Assembly: GCA_014529385.2 (NCBI GenBank)
Contig: CM043971.1
Coordinates: 98,659,985-98,723,984 of the forward strand
DNA length: 64,000 nt
Reading direction: 5' to 3'
Source of the DNA: Adiantum capillus-veneris
Taxonomy: Eukaryota > Streptophyta > Polypodiopsida > Polypodiales > Pteridaceae
A program made the position numbers and the translations under genes. Positions within the stretch are counted from its first letter, which is position 1. Each line of letters opens with the position of its first letter. Under the pieces are notes generated by a model. The model was not told where the DNA came from, ran no database searches, and saw only the letters and a list, made by a program, of their open reading frames with translations. Shown here piece by piece: positions 1 to 11,208 of the stretch.

Positions 1-2
1 TT

Positions 3-263
3 CGGCTTAGCTCCCATTTCCTTCAATGCGAGACAGGGCGTTGGGGCAATGGAAAAGAGTCAAATTAATTGTGCACACTATGCTCACTGCAAGTTCGAGA
101 GTCTGAGTACCACACTCTACTAGAGTGCTCAGCTTTTGGTCACATTCGAACTTGCTTCTCTCACATTTTCAGCCATGACTTAGACCTACACACTTTCCTC
201 TCCCAGGCACAATGTGGGCTCTCCATTGCGACTCTCATCACCACAAATTTGGAGCATCAATAG
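3..263 (+). pseudogene. Remnant of a LINE-type reverse transcriptase C-terminus
   Basis: One frame, with a single stop at 66-68, reads a Cys/His-rich segment: CETGRW, then LCTLC, then ESEYHTLLECSAF. This C-x2-C followed by E-(x)2-H-x-L-x-E-C resembles the zinc-binding tail of non-LTR reverse transcriptases. No RT core is visible; it would lie left of the window. The frame dies before the CT microsatellite. This is a short-motif call, and another degenerate zinc-binding protein is possible. Confidence 0.33.
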
Positions 264-342
264 TCACTCATCAGCCATATGCATACTACATCACGTGTAA
301 CTTTGGTCCCATAGATTATATTTGACCTCCGAGGACGATAAT

Positions 343-346
<4 letters not shown>

Positions 347-437
<91 letters not shown>

Positions 438-438
438 T
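347..438. repeat. Compound microsatellite (CT)n then (CA)n
   Basis: About 35 uninterrupted CT units are followed directly by about 11 CA units. It encodes only artefactual Leu-Ser or Arg-Glu repeats in either strand. No gene is visible between here and 666. Confidence 0.97.
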
Positions 439-666
439 ATCTTGTCTCTAGCTTTCTTTTTCCTATTGCTTGCTTTCTTGCACATTCATGCTTTTTGCAA
501 AGACGTGTAGAGGTAGTTAGGCCAACTAAATCTAGGTGATTGCTTGAACTATACTAATCTCTTTAGACTACAACCGGCTTTGTCACTTCTGCACAGTTTT
601 GATCAAAGGTACATTGTGCTCCTACCACTGACTATGATAGTGGGGAAGGTACAACGAGCAAGCCCG

Positions 667-864
667 TGTTAGGTTTAATGGCCATGTGGCCGACAGCCCA
701 TCACTAATTGCTACTAACCCTAAGTGTATAGATATAAACTTGTGTGAGCCGCTAACACAAAGTAGACTGTGTATTGTGCCTAAGTGCATAAGATAGAGAA
801 GAAAGAAAGGGGGGACATAGTGTGTGTCGGCTCTTCCCCTCCAACCTCTGTGTGTTGCTATGGT

Positions 865-900
<36 letters not shown>

Positions 901-940
901 CATCTTCCTCTTCTGATGTTCTCCCGACTCCTTTCCTTTA
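667..940 (+). repeat. Possible LTR upstream of copia C0
   Basis: The segment begins with TGTTAGG, contains a TATA-like stretch (GTATAGATATAAAC, about 726-739) and a GT microsatellite, and stops just before TAGTATCACAG (943-953), a degenerate match to the initiator-Met primer-binding site TGGTATCAGAG. The downstream copia gag has the same orientation. No CA terminus or second copy was found, so the boundaries are tentative. Confidence 0.3.
865..899. repeat. (GT)n microsatellite
   Basis: About 17 GT units inside the presumed LTR of C0. Confidence 0.95.
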
Positions 941-1661
941 TCTAGTATCACAGATGTTTCATTCTCAAAATTGCTTCCACACATGCGCAGTTTCAAGAGT
1001 GCAAACGGGGTTCCGACTTTGGCATTAGAAAATTCAGCATTTCGAGAGCGTTTCTAGGTTTTTACCCCCCTTACAGAGCCATTCTTGCCATCAAAAACCT
1101 CATTCGAGCTACGGTTTAGGAGCTGTACTTTTTAGCTCTCTTTTGATAATTTGTGTTGTAGAGATTCCATAGCCATTACAGGTACGATTGTTGTAGTCTC
1201 TTCCATCTACGAGAGCCCATGGCTCATTTGGGAGTGTGTAGCCTCTTTCGGAGTGGTGTCATACACACACATAGAGTGGGAGTTTGACGGCATTGTCTTC
1301 TTCAACTACAGGTACAGATACGGGTACATAGATGGCTTGCTTAGCTTCCTCTGTGCTTCTCGGTCTTGATTTTGGCTTCGACTACGACATCGACATCGAC
1401 TCACAGGCTATAGGTTTCAGTGTTTGCAATATTCTGGTTCCAGTGGGAGCATATTTTTTTATGCGTACATGCATATGTTGGCACTTTTGACAGTGTTTGA
1501 GCTCTTTTGAGAGCAGTTTGACTCCCCGCAGGAATATTTCTTTGTATGCACATGCTTTTGGTGCCTGTTTGAGCGTCGTGTCTCGTATTTTGGTTGACAT
1601 AGTCCCAAATATAGTGGAGACTGATGAAATTTTTCCAGAATCTTTTGGTAGTTTTTTCACC
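941..1661 (+). other. Untranslated leader between presumed PBS and copia gag
   Basis: No credible coding sequence is present. Position and orientation fit the 5' leader of the copia element whose gag starts at 1662. Confidence 0.35.
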
Positions 1662-2583
1662 ATGTCTACTAGCAAAGACCGTGACATTTATGACATAAAG
1701 AAGTTTGATGGCACTAATTTTCAGCTTTGGAAGAACCAAATGCATGACGTGCTTGTCCAAAAGAAGTAAAAGTTTCCTATTGCCTATGCGGCTAGAACTG
1801 AAGATATGCACAAGACTCAGTTTTAGTGGGAGGTCTACGATTAGACTGCACCTTGGTGAGTTGGTGTAATTTTCAGTGCTAGAATGCGAGACTTCTCATG
1901 CTTTATGGCAGAAATTATGCAACACTTACGAAAAGGATATGGCTAGCAATAAGGTTTTCATAATGTGAAATCTTTTCAACCTTCGTATGAAGGTGTCAAC
2001 TAGCGTTTCCAGCCATATCAATGATTTTGATTCTCCTTTTACCCAGATTCGTGCACAACGCATGACCATTGATGATGAGATAAAAGCAATCTTTTTGCTT
2101 TGTTTGTTGCCACCCTCTTGGGATATCTTTTGCACAGCTGTTAGTAACTCTGCTCCTAATGGTACACTAAAATATGATGATGTTACTAGTGCGCTTTTGT
2201 CATGGCGAAGCTCATTATGTGCAAAGGGATGATAAGCAAAGAAAGGGCCATTCTTTGTGCAAAGGGATGATAAGCAACGTAAGGGCCATTCTTCGTAACG
2301 TGAGTCCAAGAAAGAGGACAATAGAGATGCATCAAAGGTAGATCAAAGTCTCCTAGTCGCTGCAATGTTTAATGCCATTATTGTGATAATTTTGGTCACA
2401 TAAAGAAGGAGTGTTATGCTTGGAAGCGTAACAAAGAGAAGGAAAAGGTAAAGGCAAAGATCATGATGATAAATAAAAGAAACCAAAGAGTTCGGTTAAG
2501 ATTGAAGAACTTAACATAGTTCAGGATGACAGTGATACGCAAGACATTAATATGTTGACTGAAAATAATGATGTCTTTTATGA
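1662..2583 (+). pseudogene. gag: Ty1/copia Gag (TNT1-like), broken: element C0
   Basis: Gag packages element RNA into cytoplasmic particles. The start MSTSKDRDIYDIKKFDGTN followed by FQLWKNQMHDVL is the conserved N-terminus of TNT1-type copia Gag. The middle (1987-2210) has the MKVSTSVSSHINDFDS and LLCLLPPSWDIF motifs of the UBN2 gag domain. A zinc knuckle CHYCDNFGHIKKEC (C-x2-C-x4-H-x4-C) lies at 2373-2414. Several stops (about 1768, 1823-1845), frame changes and a 38-bp duplication at 2218 disable it. Protease and pol are missing: the frame meets minus-strand copia C1 near 2583-2595. Confidence 0.8.
2218..2293 (+). repeat. 38-bp tandem duplication in C0 gag
   Basis: Two head-to-tail copies, 2218-2255 and 2256-2293, with only a couple of differences. 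38 is not a multiple of three, so the copy shifts the gag frame and places two stops after MRRSSLCAKG-like residues. Confidence 0.9.
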
Positions 2584-2591
2584 TAGAAAGT

Positions 2592-4033
2592 AAGCCTATA
2601 TAGCCCACGACATAAAATGCCAAATGCAACAACTTGATCACCAATACTGAGATCATGAACTGTACATCTATCATCCACAAATTTGAGTACAAGACCAAGT
2701 CTAGCAAGTGCAGATACAGACAAAAGATTATTCTTGATCCCAGGTACATAAAGTGCATCAACAAGTGTGAAAGAACTGCCATTTGCAGCAATAAGCACAA
2801 TCTTTCCAACTCCCTGAACCATATAAGAGGCATTGTTGGCACAAGTGACTGAATTCCCATGAGGGACAGACTCAAGAGAGGTGAAAAAATCACGATGTGA
2901 GGTAATGTGCTTTGTAGCACCACTGTCTAAATACCACACATGTGAATCTGTAGCAACTGACATGCATGCATCATGGACAGCAGGATTATAGGTACACTCT
3001 ACACTAAACGCCCATTCTGCATCAACATCAATATCACAATCTCCTTTCATAGAAGACTCAACAATAGCTGCATTTGTAGTGGAACCAGCATTTGTAGTGG
3101 AATCACCCTCTTTCTTCTTAGCCTCTTTGGCCTTCAACTTAGGACACTGCTTGATCAAGTGATCATTAGCTTTACAATAATGGCAACACATCTTCTTTTT
3201 TCCCTTATCACTAGAATTTCTAGATGAATTGCTACCAAAAGAAGCATTAGGAACATGTGATTTTCCACTCGCATAAAATTTATAAGAAGTGCCTGCATTG
3301 CTATAACCACCCTTTCTTTGAGCAGAATAAAAGTCAACTGCACGCTGTCTAGTCCTTTTTTTTTTTGGAAAGTGACTCTTGCAACAACAATGTGCATAAT
3401 GCATCAAACTTGACAACTTCAAGAATTTATTGGGTCATTTAGTCTCCAAGTACTAGCAAAAGTCTAGTAAGAATCTGGCGCAAGGCATCTAGAACAGTTT
3501 TCATAAGGGAACTATCTGAAATGAATCACCTGCAGAAATAAGTTGCTCATTGATATCCTTGACACCAGCAAGGAAAGTTTCCATGTCATCTTCCTCATGC
3601 ATAATCTTCAACTCCAGCTCTTTACGCAGCAATGCAATTTTAGCCTCGTTACGACTGGCATAAAGACCAGCCAGAATAAAGACCATGGCTATTTTGCAGA
3701 TTTTGATGAATGAATGTGAGGAGTAATGGTGTGCTTCATAGACATAGCAATCAATGCATGAGCCTATGCATCTTTTACATCCCACTGAGCTTGTTCTATT
3801 GTAGGCAAAACAACTCTAACAACAGAAATTCTTGCAGCAAGACCTGCAACATCCTCAACATCGCCTACATCCTCAGAACCAGGACATATATCAATGCCCT
3901 ACATAATATTCCAGACACCCTTTGAGCACACAAGAACATGTTGCATCATGTAAGCCCACATAGACTAATTGTCCCCATCCAATCTTTCCTAAGCAGTAAA
4001 CATCTTGAACACATCTGTGTTGTTGCCAGTCAT
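2592..4033 (-). pseudogene. gag: C1 Gag and aspartic protease, broken
   Basis: The start at 4033 reads MTGNNTDVFKMF and leads into a copia Gag, with LYASRNEAKIALLRKELELK further on (3501-3785). A zinc knuckle CHYCKANDHLIKQCP (about 3149-3192) follows, then a retropepsin with the intact active-site motif YLDSGATKHIT near 2900. The closing GILCRGLYRL lies at about 2592-2620. Gag is split by stops and frame changes (for example near 3990 and 3430-3500). The protease-containing frame, 2547-3422, is the longest intact piece, but its last 15 or so residues are antisense to C0 gag. Confidence 0.85.
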
Positions 4034-4381
4034 GGTAAATACTACACCTGATGTGAAAAATGCCCAAAAAGAGGAGAAACAAAATGGGAACAACGTGTGC
4101 TATATAGCACAAACCATACAAGACCGTAAGGGATGTATTATGTAGAAAACAGCACTGACAAAAAATTTGCACAAAATGATGAAATAGCATGTGTAGTACT
4201 GTCTGTAGTAAAAAACGGAGGCCAAAATGAGCCCAAATTAGAAATCTGAGCAGACTAAGCTTTACGAGCAAATGCAAAAATTTTGCCGACCTGCGAACAC
4301 TCGCCAAAGCTCATACAAATCAAAGAAAGTGAGCAAGCGTGTATTGGAGCTACTGACGACTAATCCCGGGAGGATGCAACC

Positions 4382-4395
4382 TGCTCTGATACCGA
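4382..4395 (-). promoter_or_regulatory. Primer-binding site of C1
   Basis: On the minus strand TATCAGAGCAGG follows the LTR end after a few bases. It matches the plant initiator-Met tRNA type TGGTATCAGAGC, lacking the first bases. It fixes the minus-strand orientation and the inner LTR border. Confidence 0.75.
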
Positions 4396-4399
4396 TTTT

Positions 4400-4623
4400 T
4401 GGAATTAGGTTGCAATGAAACGCACACAGCTTGGAGAAGATGAAGGAAGCTCAAGGTACACAATAGAGAGTATATTACTTAGTGTGCAAGAGGAAGATAG
4501 ATAGCCCTAGAATGAATGGGTGTATATACAATGCATGAGGGAAAAACCTCCTAAAGAGGGAAAAAATGCCCCGACGGTCCTAAATGTGCTCACATACATC
4601 ACTACCACATGTATATGGTAACA
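4400..4623 (-). repeat. LTR of copia C1 (224 bp)
   Basis: The segment starts TGTTACCATA and ends TTCCA on the minus strand, giving TG...CA termini. It lies between the RNase H end (4650 side) and the PBS (4395). A TATA-like TGTATATAC sits near 4518-4528. The related C2 LTR at 51585-51812 aligns over its whole length, which confirms the borders. No second LTR copy occurs next to C1. Confidence 0.8.
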
Positions 4624-5432
4624 CAAACTTCTCACAAGAAAATGCCTTTGTGAAAGATCTGCAAGGTTGTCCTGTGTTGGCACATAATCCAAGTTGATCT
4701 CTCCTATTGAGAGTATCTCCTTGACATAGTGATAATACACCTCAATGTGCTTTGTGCAAGCATGAAAAATTGGACTCCTCTCATAACTGCCAATGCGCTT
4801 TGATTGTCAATGTAGAGGATGTTGGTAGTGTCATATCCAACACCCAAGTTATCCATAAGGTGTATGAGCCATACACACTCAACTGTAGTTGTGAAGAATA
4901 CCATGTACTTAGTCTCACAACTGGAAGTGGCCACAGTAGGTTGGTTCTTGCTCAACCGTTTCATGCATGAAGTGTCAAGCATGAAACAAAAACCACTTGT
5001 GGACACTCACGTGTTAAAACAACATCCCAATCAGAGTCCAAAAGAGCATATAAATCTAGCGGCAATGATCCCCCCTTGCAATAAAACAACCCAAGATGTA
5101 AAGTGCCACTCAAGTAGCGAACGATTTGCTTGACATCTTGCCAATGCTTAGACCGTGGGCTATGCATAGATATGCTAACTAGTGAGACTGCAAACTGAAT
5201 ATCCGACCTCATGCTACATACATAAATAAGGCATCCAGCAACAGTTTTGGTAAAGAGTGACATCGGTAGGATCATGAGCATCATGAAGACTCAATTTCAG
5301 AACTATTTCCATGGGAGTGACAATAGGTTTGCAATCCTCAAGTACAAACTTACATAGCCATGTCTCTATGTAACTTATCTGACACAACGCAATATCACCA
5401 TAACATTGCTTAAATTGTATACCCAAGTAAAG

Positions 5433-5512
5433 ATGCAACAGTCCCAAATCTTTCATCTTGAAAGTAGCATCAATGCAACAGTCCCAAATCTTTCATCTTG
5501 AAAGTAGCATTC
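5433..5512 (-). repeat. 40-bp tandem duplication in C1 RT
   Basis: Units 5433-5472 and 5473-5512 are nearly identical and shift the RT frame. Confidence 0.88.
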
Positions 5513-5662
5513 AAATCCAGCAATATGTGCCTCATTTAGACCAATGATCAGCAAATCATCCACATATAGAACAAGAATGAGAAGTACATCACCCTCACGT
5601 TTTACATACAAAGTGCTTTTTGTTGGCCTCATTTGACCAAATGACTGTCAGGTTTCTCATAC

Positions 5663-5994
5663 CAAGCACAAGGAGACTGCTTCAACCCATACAAACCTTT
5701 CTTACATTTTGCACACTTTATCCTCTTATCCTTTCTTGAGAAAACCGCGAGTTTGTGTTACATAAACTTCCTCAAATATATCACCATTCAAGAAAGAAAT
5801 AACAATGTGTATTGATGTTCATCCCATCAAGCACAAGGAGACTGCTTCAACCCATACAAACCTTTCTTACATTTTGCACACTTTATCCTCTTATCCTTTC
5901 TTGAGAAAACCGCGAGTTTGTGTTACATAAACTTCCTCAAATATATCACCATTCAAGAAAGCAATAACAATGTGTATTGATGTTCATCCCATCC
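5663..5994 (-). repeat. 166-bp tandem duplication in C1 RT
   Basis: Units 5663-5828 and 5829-5994 differ at about one base (A/C in AAGAAAG[AC]AATAAC). The length is not a multiple of three, so RT is frame-shifted. The low divergence implies a recent event or an assembly artefact. Confidence 0.92.
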
Positions 5995-7616
5995 AAAATG
6001 AGCTGCCAATGCACATAAAAAATGCACAGTAGTCATACAACAAGGGGAGCAAAACTATCTTCCTAATCTATGTCTTTTTGTTGTGCATAACCTTTTGCAA
6101 CAAGTCAAGCCTTATAGAGATCAATCTCACCATCCGGCTTGCATTCCAACTTGTGAACCCACTTTGTACCAATGGCCTTTTTTCCAGGAGGCAAATCACA
6201 TAAAGTCCATGTGTCATTTTCTATAAGTGCATCATATTCTGATTTCATGGTAGCCATCCAATTTTTTGAATTCTATGCTTCATTAAAAGAAAGAGGTTCC
6301 TCTACATCACATATGCTAGAAATAGTCAAACCATAACAATTTGATGCATTAGATGCATGTCAAGAACCTGAACGAATACAACCACACAAAGGTGTATCCA
6401 ATTTATTGTCAAACAAAGTATGCACCAACCATTTTGGCATGCTGTAGATGGCTCATTCTCAGCCCTTTCCACATCAAGTACATCATGTACATCTATCAGA
6501 AATAAGATGATCCACAGCATTTTCAGAAACCCGCATAGGCTGTACATTTGCCTCATTGAAATTTACATTTAAGTTTCCAACACTGAAAAGAGGCAACAAA
6601 CTGTCATAAATGTCATGTGAGATTACATTACTGTCTCTAGTACATGACAACAACGGTTGGACAGAATCTTCCACAAACACAACATCGCGTGAAACCAAGA
6701 TACGCTTCGTTTGTGGATGGTATAACCTGTAACCTTTACTTTTGGTACTATAACCAACAAAAATACATTTGGCCTTATCATCCAATTCTTTGTGGTGCGT
6801 TTGTAGCACCAACACATAAGCCAAACAACCAAAAATGTGCATATGATCAATACATGGGTTTCTATCATGCAATGCTTCTTCATATGGAGTTGTGGATTGC
6901 AAAGCTTTTGTAGGACACATGTTAAGTTTATAAGTAGCACATATGATAGCTCAAGCCAAAACGCATGTGGCAAAGCTTGACTCTTGACCATACATCGTGC
7001 CATCTCTGTAAGCGACCTGCTTTTCCTTTTAAAAACACCATTTTGTTGAGGTGTATACAACATTGTACATTAGTGTTTTATCCCAAGACTAGCCAAAAAT
7101 TCATTAAATTCATGAGACATATACTCCCCCCTTGATTGGAATGGAGGGTGCCCAATAGTACATTTAGAGACTTTTTCAACCATAGTCAAAAATTTCTTGA
7201 AGCACATAAACACTTTGGATTTAGCTTTAAGCGAATATACCCATGCAAGCCTAGAGTAATCATCAATGAATGTCATAAAGTAAAGGTAATTTCCCAAGGA
7301 TGGAGTTTGCATGGGCCCACAAACATCATTATGCACAAGCTACAGCCTGCACGTAGCCCTAACTAAACCATCATTTAGAAACTTTGAATGATGCATCTTA
7401 CCCAAAATACAGCCTTCACAAACATGCTTCATAGGTCCTTCAAGAGGTGGCAAAGAAGCAGCCGTATTAGATTCTTGCAAACATAGCAAACTCGCAAAAT
7501 TCAAATGCCCAAAATGTGCATGCCAAAGTTTTGCATCCGAAACAACCTTTGAATCCACAACTGCATTTGCAAAATTTTACCCACACTTGTTATACAGATT
7601 AAGCTTAAACAGCCTA

Positions 7617-7849
7617 TGGTGGTGCGACCAAAGTTGGTCGATGCTGAAAGATGTGTTGTGCAATGATGTGCATGCTAAGAGGTGCAGACTAAAGGGCTAA
7701 ATCAGGTACAAGGGACCTGCGCAGGCAAGGTGCCGCTGAAATGTAGGGCTAATGTGGAGAATGGGCCCCAAAGTGGGCTAAATGGGATGGCAATTAAGTA
7801 TGTTCACATGGTTTTTTTTTTTCTTGGAAAGGTAGAGTTTGCGATGTTG
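7617..7849 (+). repeat. Possible LTR start related to the Z-element LTR
   Basis: From TGGTGGTGCGACC at 7617, roughly 90 bp resemble the minus-strand sequence starting at 26280, the presumed 5' end of Z's LTR. Shared blocks include GTGC-ACCAAA-TTGGTC-ATGCTG and TAAAGGGCTAAA. Element O is inserted in this segment; it would continue at 23714. No PPT or PBS is seen beside it. Confidence 0.35.
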
Positions 7850-7854
7850 AGTCA
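7850..7854 (+). repeat. Left target-site duplication of O (AGTCA)
   Basis: AGTCA precedes the 5' LTR and recurs at 23709-23713 immediately after the 3' LTR. Confidence 0.92.
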
Positions 7855-8007
7855 TGTCAGGACAACGGCAAGGCCGAACTAAACAATGGCAAGGCCAGGC
7901 TAGGCAGTGTGGAAAGGGAGTCCAACTAGGGCAAAGGGCTAGGAGCCATGCTATATAGTGGGTGGTTGGGAGGTGGACTCCTAGGTTCTAGTTCCCCTTG
8001 TCTAACA
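7855..8007 (+). repeat. 5' LTR of O (153 bp)
   Basis: TGTCAGGACAACGG...TCTAACA. It has TG...CA ends, a TATA-like CTATATAGT at 7951-7959, and matches the 3' LTR at 23556-23708 with about six substitutions. It is short for a gypsy LTR. Confidence 0.95.
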
Positions 8008-8008
8008 T

Positions 8009-8022
8009 TGGTATCAAGAGCA
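8009..8022 (+). promoter_or_regulatory. PBS of O
   Basis: TGGTATCAAGAGCAAGG-like sequence one base after the LTR. It resembles the initiator-Met PBS with one extra A. Confidence 0.85.
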
Positions 8023-8800
8023 AGGTTACTATTTTTGGGAAGGCACAGCTGTGGAGGAGGGGAGCCACACAATTCTTGCATGTTTTGTTCCATGTCAGGG
8101 TCAAGGAGGCGTGGAGCTCACCCCTTATGATGAGGACAAAGAAGAAGGATGGCGTGGGAAACACCTCTTGCGAGGGAAGCCACCGAATTGTGCCCTGCAC
8201 CAAATTGCACCCTTGCGGGCTCTACGGCATCGTGCCGGGTTGGGGAGCAAAGCTCTCGACCCAGGGCCGAAGCCCGCTTCACACTGTAGCGACCACCATC
8301 TCTCTCAAGAGCTCCTCGCGCGCTACTGCTGTCAGCCATGCCGATTGAGAAGCTTTGAATTCACACTCAAAAACGCCTAAGGCCTTTGGTCTTAGGACTT
8401 TATTGACACTAGGGGTGATACACACCCGGCCTCAAGCAAGGAGCTCCGACCTCCGGAGTTAGTAAGCATCGATCCAAGGGGATCAAAGGCAGGGCCGGCA
8501 AGTACACACACCCACACAAATTTTCTGCATACTACCTGTAGAAAATCAGAGAATTACTAAGTGTCTCAAGGGGAGTCAAAAGCGACGTTATTTCTCAAAT
8601 TCGATTGTGGTTGAAAGCAATTCTACCCATACTCGATTCGGCTCCCCCGGGTTAAGGATTTCCCTACACGACTGACATCTCGGATCGATTTCGACTTGGA
8701 TAATATCAATTTTGATGGGATTAGCAAGGCTAATTAAACTTTGCAGTGCTCTCAATATGAGGTATTTTTTTGACTATTCCTTTCACTGCACTGTGTCGCC
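8023..8800 (+). other. Untranslated leader of O
   Basis: About 780 bp between PBS and gag. Short frames exist, but none shows a recognisable motif. Its last 50 bp (TTCACTGCACTGTGTCGCC before the ATG) closely match the leader of Y on the minus strand near 29340-29385. Confidence 0.7.
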
Positions 8801-9964
8801 ATGGATTCAGATATCAATATGACTTTTGATTTCGAGCAAAATATGCATGATCCTGCCCATGATGGCTCGCAGACGGATGCTCTCAAGGAGAGTGCCCGCG
8901 ACGCTACGGCAGGTGACGACACTTATGAATTGTTCGACATTCATGAATTTCGTGCACTTCAGACACGCATATCAGTTATGGAAAGAAATTTTAAATCTTT
9001 AAATGAAAATGTCAGTAAATTATCCACATTAGTGATCCAATTAATGCAACAGCAGTCCAAGGGTCCTGCTGACACGCACATGCATGAGCACATTGCTACA
9101 CAGGGGCAACGCCGTTCTAATCAAGGGCAAGGTCCAACTGCTGATACTTTGCACACTCTCACTGCAAAAGAGGTGGATGAGTTGTTGAAAAACACCAAAC
9201 CACCGACTTTTAAGGAAGATGATTGAGACCGCAATAAGGATGCAGTGAATATATTTCTCAGCAAGTGGGATGGAATGCATGCCTTACGGCGTACTCCCGA
9301 TGCAATCAGAGCACTGCAAACGAGCTTAACTCTGGAAGGCAAGGCCTCCAAATGGTGGATGTCTCTCAAGGAGAAGAATATCATACCACAGAGTTGGGCA
9401 ACTTTTGAAGCTATGTTTTGCAAAGAATTTTTTCCTACAAATGAGGCAAATCGGAATTGGACGGCTTGGGACACGTGTTCCATGCGCCAATACCCATTAT
9501 TACTTGAATATATATCTCACTATCGGGATGTTATCCTCATGTTGGAAGACTTAGATAACTTTCAGCAAGTACGGGGATTTATACGAGGTCTGACACCAGA
9601 GCTTAAGAAGCACGTCAAGACCCAAGACCCTAAAACACTTGAGGAAGCCATAGTGAAAGCACATATTCACTATGATCCAGATGAAAATAAAGCACATAAT
9701 ACTCATGTGTCTGTTAATACACATGGTAATACACGCACACAGTATGGGCACAATAAAAGGAAATTTATAGTAGCCAATTCAGAAGCATCCAAAAGGCCCA
9801 AGGGGTCCAAAGGTCCTCTCTCTCCTGAGGACTTTGATAAAGCTAAGAAAGAGAAATTATGTTTTCAATGTTTAGGAAGCGGTCATGGCAAAAATGATTG
9901 TCCCAAGGGAAAATTTGATGCTCATGGCAAGGAGAAAGCACATGGTGCAACTGCTGCCTCTTGA
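8801..9964 (+). pseudogene. gag: O Gag (capsid and zinc knuckle)
   Basis: The start at 8801 (MDSDINMTFDFEQN) is supported by the near-identical start of Y. A predicted helical N-part (ISVMERNFKSLNENVSKL) is followed by the retrotrans-gag core (ALQTSLTLEGKASKWWMSL, FEAMFCKEFFP, VRGFIRGLTPELKKHV) and a zinc knuckle CFQCLGSGHGKNDC at about 9861-9902. One in-frame stop (TGA at 9224-9226) splits it. Protease lies in another frame overlapping from about 9885, by mutation or ancestral frameshifting. Confidence 0.88.
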
Positions 9965-11208
9965 GTCTTCCTCACGATTCTCTACACTGGAAGTAACACA
10001 CACCGAGGTGGTGCACGAATGTTGTCTCACAACTTTCATGTGGCAACAGACCTTCAGACCACATGAGTTAGTATGTATGCACGGATCTCTGCAAGGGCAC
10101 AAGGTGCGCATCTTGGTAGATGACGGTGCTACTCACAATTTCATCAATTACGGATTGGTGAAAAAACTCAAATTGCCTCAAACTCTGAGTATCCACCGCT
10201 ACAAGGTAGCAATGATGAATGGACATGATACAGAAATCTAGGATACTCAAGTCCGAGCTGTTCCATTGGAAGTACAAGGTTACTCCACATCCTTGGATTT
10301 TCAGGTTATGAACATGGAGAGGGCAGACGTGGTCCTTGGTAGGGAATGGTTGCATAGCTTAGGACCATCACTGAAGCGTAGCTATAAGCACAACAGCTTG
10401 ATGTTCGAATCCCATGGCGCACATGTGTTGTTTTTAGGAGACAAGTATGTACCTTCTTCACCATTGATATGTACAGCTGAGCTTATACAGCTCGTTTCTG
10501 ATAATAAAATAAATCAAGTTTTCTTGTGTTACTCATTGTCTCATTTTCTCTCTAACATTGAATGTGTTGAACATTCCTCAACGCCGCATGCTTCTCTCTC
10601 ATCTCTTCCACCAATGGCTACTTCGAAACAAGAAAACATTGCTAGTGAGTTACAAAAATTATTAAAGGAATTTCAAGATGTTTTTCCTAATGATTTTCCA
10701 CCAGGATTACCACTGACACGATCGGTGCAACATAGAATCGATGTGGTTGTAGGCTGTAAACCTGTCAGTAAACCGCCCTACCGTTCGAGTTACTCTAAAG
10801 CTGCTAAGGTGGAACGTCAGCTTGCTGACTACCTTAGCAGAGGGTTTATACAACCCAGTTCTTCACCATGGGCTTCTCCTATCCTATTAGTGAAGAAAAA
10901 AGACGACAGTATGCGCATGTGCGTAGACTACCGTGGCTTAAATGCGGTTACGGTTAAGAACAAGTACCCATTGCCATGAGTGGATGAGTTATTCGACAAA
11001 CTCACTCATGCTCGCATTTTTATGAAAATAGACTTGCGGTCAGGTTATCACCAAGTCCGTATTCGACTTGCTGATATACCCAAAACTGCATTCCGAACAA
11101 GGTTTGGACACTACGAGTTCTTGGTGATGCCCTTTGGGTTAACCAATGCGCCCGCAACATTCATAACACTTATGGATAGTGTCTTGAAGCCGTACTTGGG
11201 CAAATTTT
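9965..11208 (+). pseudogene. pol: O protease and N-terminal half of RT
   Basis: One frame with stops at about 10239-10241 and 10977-10979 carries the protease ILVDDGATHNFIN (about 10110-10150; the motif is D-D-G-A rather than D-S-G-A) and VVLGREWL, then [36 protein letters not shown] (catalytic Asp A) and [13 protein letters not shown]. It stops in RT at GKF, where N is inserted; the frame resumes at 19805. Both stops could be Gln or Arg codons changed by C-to-T. Confidence 0.92.
11204..11208 (+). repeat. Left target-site duplication of N (ATTTT)
   Basis: ATTTT before 11209 recurs at 19805-19809 after N. Removing N and one copy restores continuity of O's RT around its FLDD motif. Confidence 0.93.

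Larger units (their letters stand above)
2584..7616 (-). mobile_element. Ty1/copia element C1, circularly permuted, single LTR
   Basis: Read on the minus strand, the order is GAG-pre-integrase, integrase, RT, RNase H (7616 to about 4650), LTR (4623-4400), PBS (4395-4382), Gag, zinc knuckle, protease (4033 to about 2592). A normal copia has LTR-PBS-gag-PR-IN-RT-RH-LTR. The missing join falls at one place: protease ends at GILCRGLYRL, and the pol part begins at the equivalent residues RLFKLNLYNK near 7616. The copy thus looks like one element cut in the middle and re-joined through one LTR. Coding parts carry many stops, frameshifts and two tandem duplications. Confidence 0.8.
4624..7616 (-). 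pseudogene. pol: C1 copia pol (GAG-pre-IN, integrase, RT, RNase H), broken
   Basis: In minus-strand order: GAG-pre-integrase (7340-7558) with LWHAHFGHLNF and CEGCILGKMHHSKF; integrase core (6623-7336) with FIDDYSRLAWVYSL and YTPQQNGVFKRK; the post-integrase segment FGCLAYV / KCIFVGYS (6640-6840); RT (about 5290-6290) with GTKWVHKLE and an intact YVDDLL near 5552-5569; RNase H (4600-5010) with STSGFCFML, VATSSCETKYM and YVPTQDNLAD. Many stops and shifts interrupt it, and two duplications lie in RT. It is typical plant copia and cannot be translated as one protein. Confidence 0.88.

Noticed and set aside
291-510. Frames encoding Arg-Glu or Leu-Ser repeats
   Set aside because: They translate the CT/CA microsatellite and have no conserved flanks.
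8009-8022. Possible tRNA-Met gene from TGGTATCA matches (also 33062, 49558, 53993)
   Set aside because: Only about 12-17 bases match the tRNA 3' end, each next to an LTR; these are primer-binding sites.
8051-8380. Overlapping frames of 60-116 codons in O's leader
   Set aside because: They lie between PBS and Gag, overlap each other on both strands, and show no domain.
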